Origin: Streptomyces sp. TSRI0107
Lineage (GTDB): Bacteria > Actinomycetota > Actinomycetes > Streptomycetales > Streptomycetaceae
Reading direction: 5' to 3'
Assembly: GCF_001905845.1 (NCBI RefSeq)
Contig: NZ_LIVZ01000003.1
Span: 679,721 to 743,720 of the forward strand
DNA length: 64,000 nucleotides
Shown: positions 53,531 to 61,761 of the stretch, piece after piece
Layout of the letters: the number at the start of each line of letters is the position of its first letter
Numbering within the stretch: the first letter of the stretch is position 1
The notes under the pieces: generated by a model
Seen by the model: only the letters and a program-made list of their open reading frames with translations
What the model was told of the DNA's origin: nothing
Database searches by the model: none
Made by a program: the position numbers and the translations under genes

Positions 53531-54367
53531 TCACACCTGGTGCCTGCGCGGCACGGTGATGTGGTAGCCGGCGTCCAGCAGCTCCGGCAGGTACGAACGC
53601 AGGGCCCGCACACTCTGCGAACGGTCGCCCCCGGCGTCGTGCGAGAGCACCACCACCCCGGGGGCGGCGCCGTTCTCCACGCGGTCGACGATGACGCGGG
53701 TGCCGGGCTCGGTCCAGTCGAGGGTGTCGACGGTCCAGGCGAGGGGTTCCATGCCCAGCTCGGCGCCGAGCCGGAAGACCGCCCGGTTCCAGGCGCCGTA
53801 GGGCGCGCGGAACCAGCGGGGCCATTCCCCGCAGGCCTCCTCGACGATCTCGCAGGTGCGTTCCATCTCGGAGCGGATGCCGGCGCGGGTGAGGTCGGTG
53901 AGCAGGGGGTGGGACCAGGTGTGGTTGCCGACGACATGCCCCTCGTCGGCCATCCGTCCGAGCAGGTCGGGGAAGGCCTCGACCATCTCGCCGCAGACGA
54001 AGAACATCGCGCGGACGTCGTAGGCGCCGAGGGTGTCCAGGATCTCCGGGGTGTAGCGGGGGTCCGGGCCGTCGTCGAAGGTCAGCACCATGGCGCGGCC
54101 GAGCCCGGACACGCTGAGCAGCGGCTCGCGCCGTACCGGGGTGCGGCCGGGCACGGCACGTGGCGGGCCGTGGCCGGTCAGCGGCTGGAGCCGGTAGGAG
54201 GAGGGCTTGAGCGGGCGGTGGGCCTGCGGTCCCGCGGCGGGGGCGGCGGAGCGGACCGTCTCCTCGCCCGAGCCGAGGGTGAGCAGTCCGGCGGTGCCGG
54301 CCGCCCCCACGGCGGCGGTACCGGCGAGCAGCACCTTCCGTCGGGTGAACAACTGATCCTTTTTCAT
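53531..54367 (-). CDS. Polysaccharide deacetylase, exported
   Basis: A 278-residue NodB-domain protein. The Tat-type signal is TRRKVLLAGTAAVGAAGTAGLLTL. The metal site TFDDGPD (about residue 95) is followed by NHTWSHP (about 148) and RAPYGAWNR, and the catalytic His segment VVVLSHDAGG is near 240. It removes N-acetyl groups from chitin, peptidoglycan or wall polymers outside the membrane. ATG 54367 lies inside a 14-base palindrome and has no clear ribosome site, so the mRNA may be leaderless. It converges with the sortase, 33 bases away. Confidence 0.87.
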   Translation of the reverse strand: MKKDQLFTRRKVLLAGTAAVGAAGTAGLLTLGSGEETVRSAAPAAGPQAHRPLKPSSYRLQPLTGHGPPRAVPGRTPVRREPLLSVSGLGRAMVLTFDDGPDPRYTPEILDTLGAYDVRAMFFVCGEMVEAFPDLLGRMADEGHVVGNHTWSHPLLTDLTRAGIRSEMERTCEIVEEACGEWPRWFRAPYGAWNRAVFRLGAELGMEPLAWTVDTLDWTEPGTRVIVDRVENGAAPGVVVLSHDAGGDRSQSVRALRSYLPELLDAGYHITVPRRHQV

Positions 54368-54380
54368 GACTGATCAGTCA
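54367..54380. promoter_or_regulatory. 14-bp perfect palindrome at the deacetylase start
   Basis: TGACTGATCAGTCA is a perfect dyad overlapping the first base of the start codon of the deacetylase on the minus strand. A TetR- or GntR-type operator is plausible. It would block a leaderless or short-leader transcript. Confidence 0.55.
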
Positions 54381-54548
54381 CCCGCTCGGGCCCCGGCGCA
54401 CCCCGGTGACACCGGTGCGGCGGCACGACTCCACCCGTGCGGGTCATGACGCGCCGGCAGCGCGGTCCGGCGGCGGTTCGCGAGCGGCCGGCGAGCGGCG
54501 ACCGGCGGCCGCCACGGTGGGAATCACCGGTTCCGATAGCCTCGGGCC

Positions 54549-55010
54549 GTGACGGAACAGCACTCGCACCAGTTCGAACGGGGCACGGACGGGCCCAAGG
54601 TCATCCTGGTCGGCGTGGACGGCTCCGACTCCTCGCTGCGGGCCGCGGCCTACGCGGGCGGTCTGGCCCGGCGGCAGCGGGCGCTGCTCGCCGTGGTGTA
54701 CGTGCAGCCGGTGATGGCGGCGGGCGCGGTGCTCGGCGCGCCGGTCGCCGACACGGCCGAGGAGATCGCCGAGGACCTGGTGGCGCAGATCAGGGACGCG
54801 GCCGAACGGGTCAAGGGGATATTCGAGGTGCGCTGGGAGTTCCACACGTTCCGCGGCGACCCGTACAACGGCCTGGTGAAGGCCGCGGACGACCTCAAGG
54901 CGGACGCGGTGGTGGTCGGCGCCTCGGAGCAGGCCGGGCACCGGATCGTCGGCTCGGTCGCGGTGCGGCTGGTGAAGGCGGGGCGTTGGCCGGTGACGGT
55001 GGTGCCGTAA
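54549..55010 (+). CDS. Universal stress protein
   Basis: A 153-residue UspA-fold protein read from GTG 54549. It starts with a 15-residue tail, then VILVGVDGSDSSLRAAAYA, and near the end DAVVVGASEQAGHRIVGSVAVRLVKAGRWPVTVVP. The ATP-binding glycine motif is only partly conserved. Small actinobacterial Usps modulate stress or dormancy. It is 96 bases before the amino-acid permease, on the same strand. Confidence 0.87.
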   Translation: MTEQHSHQFERGTDGPKVILVGVDGSDSSLRAAAYAGGLARRQRALLAVVYVQPVMAAGAVLGAPVADTAEEIAEDLVAQIRDAAERVKGIFEVRWEFHTFRGDPYNGLVKAADDLKADAVVVGASEQAGHRIVGSVAVRLVKAGRWPVTVVP

Positions 55011-55106
55011 CCGGTCCTCTTCGTGCGTGGCGCCTTCCTTCGGGTCCTCCGCTGAGCCATCATGATCCGCCGTCAGCCGTTTGCCGATCGTGAAGAGGTG
55101 AGGCGC

Positions 55107-56519
55107 ATGGCCAGGCTCCGGGCGGGCGAAGGGGTTCTCCGGCGCAAACCCATCGAACACATCGAGGAGACGGAAGTCGGTGAGGGCACCCGGCTCGACC
55201 GGACACTCGGGCTGACCCAGCTGACCGCGATCGGCGTCGGCGGCATCATCGGCGCGGGCATCTTCACGCTCGCGGGCACGGTGGCCAACGAGACGGCGGG
55301 ACCGGCGGTCGTCATCTCCTTCCTCATCGCCGGCGTGGCGAGCGCCGCGGCGGCGATGTCGTACGCGGAGTTCGCGGGCCTGATCCCGAAGGCGGGCTCC
55401 GCGTACACGTACGGCTACGCGGTGCTGGGCGAGCTGGCGGGCTGGTTCATCGGCTGGGACCTGCTGCTGGAGTACACGGCGATCGTGGCGGTGGTCGCGA
55501 TCGGCATCTCCGGCTACTTCAGCTTCCTGGTCGGGGAGACGGGCGCCGAACTGCCGGCCTGGATGCTGGGCGCGCCCGGCACCGGCGCGGGCCACCGCGT
55601 CGACCTGTTCGCGGCGGTGCTGTGTCTGCTGATCGCGTATCTGCTGAACCTCGGCATCAAGAACGCGGCACGCTTCGAGACGGTGGTCGTCGTGCTGAAG
55701 GTGCTGGTGGTGCTGCTGGTCATCGGGGTCGGCGTGTTCCACATCAACACCGACAACTACGAGCCGTTCTTCCCGTACGGGATCAGCGGGGCGTTCACCG
55801 GCGCGGCGACCGTGTTCTTCGCGGTGTTCGGGTACGACGCGATGTCGACCGCGGCCGAGGAGTCGAAGGACGCCCAGCGGCACATGCCGAAGGCGATCAT
55901 CTACTCGCTGGTGATCTCGATGGTGCTGTACGTGGCGGCCTGTCTGGTGCTGACCGGTATGCAGAACTACACCGAGATCGACCCGGAGAGCGGCTTCTCC
56001 ACCGCGTTCAAGTCGGTGGGGCTGACCGGGCTGGCGGACGTGATCGCGGTGGGCGCCATCATCGGCATCCTCACCGTGATGTTCACGTTCATGCTGGGTG
56101 TGACCCGGGTCTGGTTCGCCATGTCGCGCGACGGGCTGCTCCCGACGTGGTTCGCCAAGACGCACCCGACGCGGCACGTCCCGACCCGGGTGACGTGGAT
56201 CGTCGGCGTGGCGTCGGCCGCCATCGCCGGGTTCCTGCCGATCGGTGAGGCGGCCGAGCTGACCAACATCGGGATCCTGCTGGCCTTCGTGGTGGTGTGC
56301 GTGGCGGTGATCGTGCTGCGCTACCGGCAGCCGGACCTGCCGCGCACCTTCCGGACGCCGTGGATGCCGTTCGTGCCGGCCGTGGGCGTCGTCTTCTCGA
56401 TCTGGCTGATCACGTTCCTGCGGTGGCAGACGTGGCTGCGGTTCGCCGTGTGGTTCGCGGTGGGCCTGGTGGTCTACTTCGCCTACTCGTACCGCCATTC
56501 GAAGCTGGCGCGGCGTTAG
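55107..56519 (+). CDS. APC-family amino acid permease (cationic amino acid type)
   Basis: A 470-residue, 12-helix transporter. The N-terminal cytoplasmic segment (RRKPIEHIEETEVGEGTRLDRTLGLTQLTAIGVGGIIGAGIFTLAG) carries the substrate-binding GIIGAGIF of helix 1. Helix 6 contains FFAVFGYDAMSTAAEE, as in bacterial cationic amino acid transporters (YfnA/CAT-like). ATG 55107 with GAGGTGAGG upstream is preferred to ATG 55062. The end overlaps the converging hydrolase by four bases. Confidence 0.9.
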   Translation: MARLRAGEGVLRRKPIEHIEETEVGEGTRLDRTLGLTQLTAIGVGGIIGAGIFTLAGTVANETAGPAVVISFLIAGVASAAAAMSYAEFAGLIPKAGSAYTYGYAVLGELAGWFIGWDLLLEYTAIVAVVAIGISGYFSFLVGETGAELPAWMLGAPGTGAGHRVDLFAAVLCLLIAYLLNLGIKNAARFETVVVVLKVLVVLLVIGVGVFHINTDNYEPFFPYGISGAFTGAATVFFAVFGYDAMSTAAEESKDAQRHMPKAIIYSLVISMVLYVAACLVLTGMQNYTEIDPESGFSTAFKSVGLTGLADVIAVGAIIGILTVMFTFMLGVTRVWFAMSRDGLLPTWFAKTHPTRHVPTRVTWIVGVASAAIAGFLPIGEAAELTNIGILLAFVVVCVAVIVLRYRQPDLPRTFRTPWMPFVPAVGVVFSIWLITFLRWQTWLRFAVWFAVGLVVYFAYSYRHSKLARR

Positions 56520-57331
56520 ACCGTCCGCAGGAACTCCGAGACGAGCGCGTTGTAGACGGCCGGGCGTTCCATGCCGGGGTAGTGCGCCGCCCCGTCGACC
56601 GTGACCGCGCGGGCGCCGGGGACGCTGCGCACCAGGCGGTCCGCCATGCGGAGGTGGTCGTCGGAGTCGAGACCGCCGTGCACGGCGAGCACCGGGACGC
56701 CGATCTTCGCGACGCGGGCCCAGGTGTCCTGGACCGGCACGCGGTGGTCCGGTTCGCCGGCGGTGTGCTTGGTGATCGTCGCCAGCGCCATCTCGCGCTG
56801 GCGGCGTACGACCTCGGGGTCGACGTCCGCCATCCGCCGGTGCGGTCCGGGGACGAACCGCAGGAAGGCCGCCAGCCAGCCCTCGACGTCCCCGGCGGCG
56901 AGCGCCCGCTCCCAGTCGGCGAGGACGGCCGTGGTCCACGGGTCCCGGAAGTCGGGCTCGCTGGTGCCCGCGCCGGTGACGACCAGGGCACGGACCAGGT
57001 CCGGGTGTTCGAGGGCGGTGTCCACGGCGATGCCCGCGCCCATGGAGACCCCGACGAGGACCGCGGGCCCGGTGTCGAGGTGGCGCAGGAGGGCGGCGAG
57101 GTCGTCGGTCTGCCGGAACGGGCGGGTGGCGTTGGCGGAGGCGCCGTGGCCGCGGGTGTCGGGGGCGATGACGCGATGGGACGCCGCGAACGCCGGTACC
57201 TGGTCGTCCCACATCCGGTGGTCGAGGAAGCCGCCGTGCAGCAGGACGAGCGGCGGGCCGGTGCCCGCCTCGCGGTGGACGAGGTTGCCGTCGTCGGTCG
57301 GGAAGTGATGGAGCTCCGGGGCAGCAAACAT
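56516..57331 (-). CDS. Alpha/beta hydrolase
   Basis: A 271-residue hydrolase. It has the oxyanion HGG motif (VLLHGGFLDHRMW, about 30), DTRGHG, nucleophile serine in LVGVSMGAG (about 93), and a late His in DGAAHYPGMERP (about 248). Small lactonases and esterases have this shape; the substrate is unknown. The start ATG 57331 overlaps the first of two MarR-type operators, so repression is likely direct. It is divergent from the MarR gene. Confidence 0.88.
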   Translation of the reverse strand: MFAAPELHHFPTDDGNLVHREAGTGPPLVLLHGGFLDHRMWDDQVPAFAASHRVIAPDTRGHGASANATRPFRQTDDLAALLRHLDTGPAVLVGVSMGAGIAVDTALEHPDLVRALVVTGAGTSEPDFRDPWTTAVLADWERALAAGDVEGWLAAFLRFVPGPHRRMADVDPEVVRRQREMALATITKHTAGEPDHRVPVQDTWARVAKIGVPVLAVHGGLDSDDHLRMADRLVRSVPGARAVTVDGAAHYPGMERPAVYNALVSEFLRTV

Positions 57332-57378
57332 GACAACCAAGGTGTCATAGTCACCGCAGCTTGACAACCGAGGTGTCA
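57331..57378. promoter_or_regulatory. Twin 17-bp MarR-type operators
   Basis: TGACAACCAAGGTGTCA (57331-57347) and TGACAACCGAGGTGTCA (57362-57378) differ by one base and start 31 bases apart, three helical turns. Each has TGACA/TGTCA dyad ends. They cover the hydrolase start and the region just upstream of the MarR start at 57389, fitting joint repression. Confidence 0.8.
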
Positions 57379-57388
57379 TGATGGGGGC

Positions 57389-57862
57389 GTGACCGAAACA
57401 GATCAGCCACTCGGCCCCGACGAACTCGCCGACCGGCTCACCGAGGTGTTCGCCCTCGTCGGCCCGCTCTACCGGCGGGTGCAGCGCAAGGTGGAGCAGG
57501 CCGAGCCCTACGAGGGGCTGTCCGTCGGCGTCCGGGCCGTCCTGGACCTGCTGCGCGGGCACGGCCCGATGACGGTGCCGCAGATGGGCCGCGCCCAGGC
57601 GCTCAGCCGGCAGTTCGTGCAGCGCATGGTCAACCAGGCGGCGGAGCACGGGCTGGTGGAGAGCGTGCCGAACCCCGCGCACCAGCGGTCGCCGCTGATC
57701 CGGCTGACGGAGGAGGGCCGCGCGCGCATCACCGCCGCCGTCGCCCGGGAGCGGGCCGTGCTGCGCGAGGTCGGCGGCGGTCTGACGGACGCGGAGGTGA
57801 CGGCCTGCCTGCGGGTGCTCGGGGAGATGGTGCGCACCTTCGACCACGTGGACGTCGACTGA
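57389..57862 (+). CDS. MarR-family transcriptional regulator
   Basis: A 157-residue MarR protein from GTG 57389. The HTH is near residues 62-92 (MTVPQMGRAQALSRQFVQRMVNQA), and the wing PNPAHQRSPLIRLTEEG follows. Twin operators lie between it and the hydrolase gene, so it very likely represses both. The ligand is unknown. It converges on the CapA gene, 19 bases away. Confidence 0.87.
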   Translation: MTETDQPLGPDELADRLTEVFALVGPLYRRVQRKVEQAEPYEGLSVGVRAVLDLLRGHGPMTVPQMGRAQALSRQFVQRMVNQAAEHGLVESVPNPAHQRSPLIRLTEEGRARITAAVARERAVLREVGGGLTDAEVTACLRVLGEMVRTFDHVDVD

Positions 57863-57881
57863 CGCGGTCCGCGGTCACGCC

Positions 57882-59048
57882 CTACTCCCCCATCACCAGC
57901 CCGTCCTCGGCCGCGCCCCGGCTCAGCACCACCTGGCGGATCCGGTCCAGCACCCCGCGCATGTCCGCCCCGTGGGCGATCGCCCGGTTGAGGTCGACCG
58001 TGCGGCCCGCGTCGATGTCGAACAGCTGGGGGACGAACTCGGCCTTGGTCACCCGCCACCGCTCGCCGGGCCGGGCGGGCGGCGCGAAGGTGAAGCGGCC
58101 CAGCGTCGACCGGTTGCCGCGCGGGTCGGCGACGCCGGAGCGGTTCTTCGGCTGTCCGGGAATCTGGTCGCCCAGGCCGTAGACCACCCAGGTGCCGTTG
58201 ACCTTCTCGTAGGCCTGCGGGACATGCGCGTGGGTGCCGAGGATCAGGTCGATGTCGGGGCGGCCGCGGGTGGCCGCGGCGGTGAGCTTCTCGGCCAGGG
58301 CGAGCTGCCGCCGGTCGGGCTCGTCCTGCCATTCGGTGCCCCAGTGCAGGGAGACGACGACCACGTCGGCGCCGGCCTGCCGGGCGGCCCGCGCGTCGGC
58401 GAGGACACGCTTCTCGTCGATCAGGTTGACCGCCCACGGCTGTCCGGGCGGCGTCGAGCGGCCGTCGGTCCCCTGGGTGTAGGCGAGATGGGCGACCTTC
58501 GCCGCGCCCGCCTGGAGGAGGTCGACGGCCCGCGCCTCGGCCTCGGCGCGGGCCGTGCCCGTGTGCCGTACGCCAGCGCGGTCGAGGGCGTCCAGGGTGC
58601 GCGTGATGCCCAGGGCGCCGTCGTCGAGGCTGTGGTTCGAGGCGGTCGAGCAGCCGTCGTAGCCGGTGGCGGCGAGGGCCTGGGCGACCTGGGGCGGGGA
58701 CCTGAAGGCGGGGTGGCCGGAGTAGTCGCCGTCCGCGCCGAACACGGTCTCCATGTGGCACAGGGCCAGATCGGCGCCGGCGACGACGGGGCGGATGCCG
58801 GAGAGCATCGGCGTGAAGTCGTACCCCCAGCCGCCCGCGTCGAAGCGCGCCCGGTCGACGATCCTGCCGTGCGGCAGGACGTCACCGGAGGCGACGAGGG
58901 TGAAGGCGCGGGAGTCGGCGGCGGACGGCGCGAGAGAGCCCGGCCGGGCGTCCTGTCCGTGGTACTGGGCCTGGCAGGCGGCGGCTGCGGCGAGAAGGGC
59001 CGTCAGGGCGAGGGCCACCTGCCGTCGGCGTGCGATGCGTACGATCAT
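57882..59048 (-). CDS. CapA-family lipoprotein (poly-gamma-glutamate synthesis protein-like phosphoesterase)
   Basis: A 388-residue lipoprotein. The signal is MIVRIARRRQVALALTALLAAAAAC with lipobox AAAC. The metallophosphatase-like CapA fold carries VASGDVLPHG (about 52), TASNHSLDDG (about 137), SLHWGTEW and LGTHAHVPQ. CapA proteins release or anchor poly-gamma-glutamate; streptomycetes have orphan copies without capBC, as here. GGGGAAG precedes ATG 59048. It is divergent from an ECF sigma gene. Confidence 0.88.
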   Translation of the reverse strand: MIVRIARRRQVALALTALLAAAAACQAQYHGQDARPGSLAPSAADSRAFTLVASGDVLPHGRIVDRARFDAGGWGYDFTPMLSGIRPVVAGADLALCHMETVFGADGDYSGHPAFRSPPQVAQALAATGYDGCSTASNHSLDDGALGITRTLDALDRAGVRHTGTARAEAEARAVDLLQAGAAKVAHLAYTQGTDGRSTPPGQPWAVNLIDEKRVLADARAARQAGADVVVVSLHWGTEWQDEPDRRQLALAEKLTAAATRGRPDIDLILGTHAHVPQAYEKVNGTWVVYGLGDQIPGQPKNRSGVADPRGNRSTLGRFTFAPPARPGERWRVTKAEFVPQLFDIDAGRTVDLNRAIAHGADMRGVLDRIRQVVLSRGAAEDGLVMGE

Positions 59049-59162
59049 CAGCTTCCCCAGTGCAGTCGTATCCACCCACAAATAGGTACGAAGCTGTACA
59101 CGACGGCAAACAGCCCCAGGGGCCCCATTAACCCGTCCGGTGTGCGCGGCCGGACGCCTCGG

Positions 59163-59186
59163 ACCGTTCGTCGAACCGTTCGTCGA
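59163..59186. repeat. Perfect tandem 12-bp repeat upstream of the ECF sigma gene
   Basis: ACCGTTCGTCGA occurs twice in tandem (59163-59174 and 59175-59186), followed by a related GGGTTCGACC. It lies 74-97 bases before the sigma start, between two divergent genes, and may be a binding site. Confidence 0.6.
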
Positions 59187-59259
59187 CGGGTTCGACCGTC
59201 CGCCGCAGATCCGTGTGCGTGCCCTGTCCCGCGGCGGCGCCCTGCGATGCCATACGGCC

Positions 59260-59808
59260 ATGACGGCCGGAACCACCCTCACCCACGGGACGACGACCGC
59301 CGAGCACGAGCTCGCCGCGCTCCAGCGCGAGCACGGCCGGCCCCTCTTCGCGCTGCTGCTCCGGCTCTGCGACGGCGACCGGCAGCGCGCCGAGGACCTG
59401 GTCCAGGAGACGCTCGTACGCGCCTGGCAGCATCCCGAGGCGCTGCGCGCCGACGACTTCGACTCCGTACGGCCCTGGCTGCTCACGGTGGCCAGGCGGC
59501 TCGCGATCGACGCGCGGCGGGCCCGGCAGGCGCGGCCCGCCGAGGTCGGGGACGCGGTGCTGGAGAACGCGCGGGTGATCTCCGACCACGCCGAGCGGGC
59601 CGCCGCGATGCTCGATGTCCGCGAGGCTGTGAAGACACTCACTCCGGAGCACCGTGAAGTCCTGGTGCTCGTGTACTTCCAGGGGGCGAGTGTGGCGGAA
59701 GCCGCGGAAACACTGGGGATCCCGCCCGGTACCGTGAAGTCCCGCGCGTACTACGCGCTGCGCGCCCTGCGTCGGGTGCTACCGGGATACGCGCCCGACC
59801 TGCGGTGA
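59260..59808 (+). CDS. ECF-type RNA polymerase sigma factor
   Basis: A 182-residue sigma factor with only regions 2 and 4. Region 2 is at about 25-90 (RAEDLVQETLVRAWQHPE; RPWLLTVARRLAIDARRARQAR). Region 4 is about 120-175 (LTPEHREVLVLVYFQGASVAEAAETLGIPPGTVKSRAYYALRALR). It resembles SigL/SigJ-like ECF groups controlled by zinc anti-sigma factors, and such a gene lies about 1 kb downstream. ATG 59260 gives a normal N-terminus; further upstream codons reach into the tandem repeat. Confidence 0.88.
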   Translation: MTAGTTLTHGTTTAEHELAALQREHGRPLFALLLRLCDGDRQRAEDLVQETLVRAWQHPEALRADDFDSVRPWLLTVARRLAIDARRARQARPAEVGDAVLENARVISDHAERAAAMLDVREAVKTLTPEHREVLVLVYFQGASVAEAAETLGIPPGTVKSRAYYALRALRRVLPGYAPDLR

Positions 59809-59955
59809 AACCGAAGGCCGGGTCAAACCTCCGTAAAGCGCCTTGCCGACGACCCCCGTTGAGTAATCGGCTGTCCTCATCCGTGTTCCGGACGGGGACG
59901 ATCCCCCGGGCCCGGGGTCGGGCGACGCGCACGCACCGGAGGAAGGCAGGAAGGG

Positions 59956-60471
59956 ATGCTCCACAGAGGTCATCAGGGCACGGACGGCACCGACGGCGGA
60001 GAACTCACCGTCCCCATGGCCTGGTTGTACGCCGAGTACATCGCCGACGAACTGCTGCGGACCGGCGATCTCATGCCGCCGACGTCCTTCGAGTTCCGGG
60101 CGGGGCGGGACGCCCTGGCGCTCACCGTCTTCCTGTCCGACACCGGGGGCGAACTGCCCGGCATCCGGGTCATCTCCCAGCTGGACACCTGGCTGTCCCT
60201 GACCGCCTACGACCAGCCCTGGCAGGACTGGGTGCGCGAGCGGATGGCGCAGCTCGCCGCGGAGGCCGTCGAGGCGGGCGGCGACGCGCCGGACCTGGAG
60301 CTGGCCTCGGCGGCCTGGCGGTGGCTGGAGGAGACCGAACTGCTCGCCCCCGACCTGAACGCGGTACCGGGCGGCGGAGCGATGGCGGGCGAGGACGACG
60401 GGCCGCAGGTCTGGACGCCGGCGTGGCAGCTGGGGCTGCCGCTGGGGCATCTCGCCATCCATCTCTTCTAG
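59956..60471 (+). CDS. Hypothetical protein between sigma and anti-sigma genes
   Basis: A 171-residue cytoplasmic protein, not recognised. It has MAWLYAEYIADELLRTGDLMPPTSFEFRAGRDALALTVFLSDTGG and an acidic helical middle, ending LGLPLGHLAIHLF. No motif or membrane helix. Its stop codon TAG is formed inside the CTAG target duplication of the mobile element that follows, so the element inserted exactly at the end of the gene without changing the protein. Position suggests a link to the sigma factor. Confidence 0.6.
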   Translation: MLHRGHQGTDGTDGGELTVPMAWLYAEYIADELLRTGDLMPPTSFEFRAGRDALALTVFLSDTGGELPGIRVISQLDTWLSLTAYDQPWQDWVRERMAQLAAEAVEAGGDAPDLELASAAWRWLEETELLAPDLNAVPGGGAMAGEDDGPQVWTPAWQLGLPLGHLAIHLF

Positions 60472-60657
60472 GCTCTGTCGTTTGGATCAGCCCGGCTGTG
60501 AGGGACGGTGCGTCCCGGCCGAGTCGAGCGGGGTCTGGTGCGTGCAGCTGCAAGGCGGAGGAGGGAGCCGACGCGGCGCGTCGGCGACTGACGACAACGC
60601 GGCAGATGTGCGTGCCAGACCCCGCGACGCCGGGATGATCCAAACGACAGGGCCTAG
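60468..60657. mobile_element. MITE-like element, copy B, with different termini
   Basis: A 182-bp element (60472-60653) between CTAG at 60468-60471 and 60654-60657. The ends read GCTCTGTCGTTTGGATCA and, on the other strand, GCCCTGTCGTTTGGATCA, a 25-bp terminal inverted repeat with two mismatches. The inner 60533-60603 matches copy A 32868-32938, with 3 mismatches over the last 53 bases, but the termini are unrelated except for GATCA. The palindrome GCCGACGCGGCGCGTCGGC (60567-60585) differs from copy A by a paired change that keeps it perfect. From here to 60820 no gene is seen; a TTTTTTT run is at 60671-60677. Confidence 0.8.
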
Positions 60658-60820
60658 GCGCCTCCGGGCGACTTTTTTTCCGATCGGACCAATCCCCGCG
60701 CCCGGCCGCTCCGAATCCCTGGGGCGATCGGGCCCGCGCCTTGAGTGATTCGGCCGCCGCGTGCGTACCGATGGGTGCACGCAGTAACCCCACCCCCACC
60801 CAACGGCACGAGGATGCGGC

Positions 60821-61483
60821 ATGAGGTCCCTGGAAAGGCATCGCGACGTCGGCGCGTACGCGCTCGGCGTGCTGGACGAGGCGGAGGCGTTCCGCTTCGA
60901 GGACCACCTCATGGAGTGCCCTCGCTGCACGGCACACGTCACCGAGTTCGGGCCCACCACCCGGCAGTTGATGCTCTACCGGCGGGCCACCCCGCACTCG
61001 GTGCATCCGGCGGCCGGGCCAGGACCGCGCCTGCTGGACCGGCTGCTCGGCGAGGTCCGGGTCCGCGACCGGGCGCGACGCCGGCGGTTTGTGTACGCGG
61101 TCGCCGCGTCGGTGGTGGCCGCGGTGGCCGGGCCCTGGATGGCGCTCGTGGCGCAGGGCGGGAACGGGGACGGGGACAGGGCGCTGCGGATCGCGGCCAC
61201 GGACGCCCGTTCCGGGGTGTGGGCGCAGGTCACCGCCGAGGACTCGGCGTCCGGCAGCCTGGTGGAGCTGAGGGTCGGGGACGGCGCGGGCCCCCGTACC
61301 TGCCGGCTCGTCGCCGTCGGCATGGACGGCGCGGAGGAGACCCTCGCGACCTGGAGCGTCGCCGCGCACGACGCCCGCCGCCACACCGTGCAGGCGTCGG
61401 CGGCCCGCCACCCCGACCAGATCGACCGCTACGAGGTCCGCACGGCGGCCGGGGACCGCCTGGTGGTGCTCGATCCGCCCTGA
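60821..61483 (+). CDS. Zinc-binding anti-sigma factor
   Basis: A 220-residue membrane protein. The cytoplasmic N-terminus has the zinc anti-sigma motif H29-x3-C33-x2-C36 (DHLMECPRC) following DVGAYALGVLDEAEAFRFE. One helix is at about 90-110 (FVYAVAASVVAAVAGPWMALVA), and an extracellular C-terminal domain of about 105 residues follows. It should hold the ECF sigma factor inactive until an extracytoplasmic signal. It is separated from the sigma gene by a hypothetical gene and the mobile element, which may uncouple their transcription. Confidence 0.87.
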   Translation: MRSLERHRDVGAYALGVLDEAEAFRFEDHLMECPRCTAHVTEFGPTTRQLMLYRRATPHSVHPAAGPGPRLLDRLLGEVRVRDRARRRRFVYAVAASVVAAVAGPWMALVAQGGNGDGDRALRIAATDARSGVWAQVTAEDSASGSLVELRVGDGAGPRTCRLVAVGMDGAEETLATWSVAAHDARRHTVQASAARHPDQIDRYEVRTAAGDRLVVLDPP

Positions 61484-61626
61484 CCGGTCCGGGCCACCAC
61501 CGGATCGCGTTCCTCCGGGTGCAGGGTCGCCCGCAGCACCTCCTCCCGCACCCGGTCCCGCTCCGGCCCGTCCGGCAGCGTGACGAGCCGCAGGAAGCCG
61601 ATGTCCCCATATCGCCGGAACCTCAT
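61429..61626 (-). pseudogene. Remnant of a SigB/F/G-type sigma factor N-terminus
   Basis: A 65-codon open frame on the minus strand. Residues 8-38 (DIGFLRLVTLPDGPERDRVREEV...HPEE) match the N-terminal helix of SigB-family sigma factors. These typically read like LFARLAALPEGPERDRLREEVV. The match then breaks off before regions 2-4, leaving a Ser/Thr/Arg-rich tail. It overlaps the end of the anti-sigma gene by 55 bases. It may be a decayed sigma gene or a small sigma-mimic protein. A 12-base direct repeat CATATCGCCGGA (61608-61619, 61624-61635) covers its start. Confidence 0.45.
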
Positions 61627-61761
61627 ATCGCCGGACCTCTCACCCGTACGGCGGCACCGCCCGTCCCGCCGCCCCGGTCGCCGGGCGGGCCGCAGCGCGC
61701 GGTGTGAGACTGCTGGGAACGCGACCCGACCGTGCCCGCGGTCCCGACGAGGGGAGAGACG

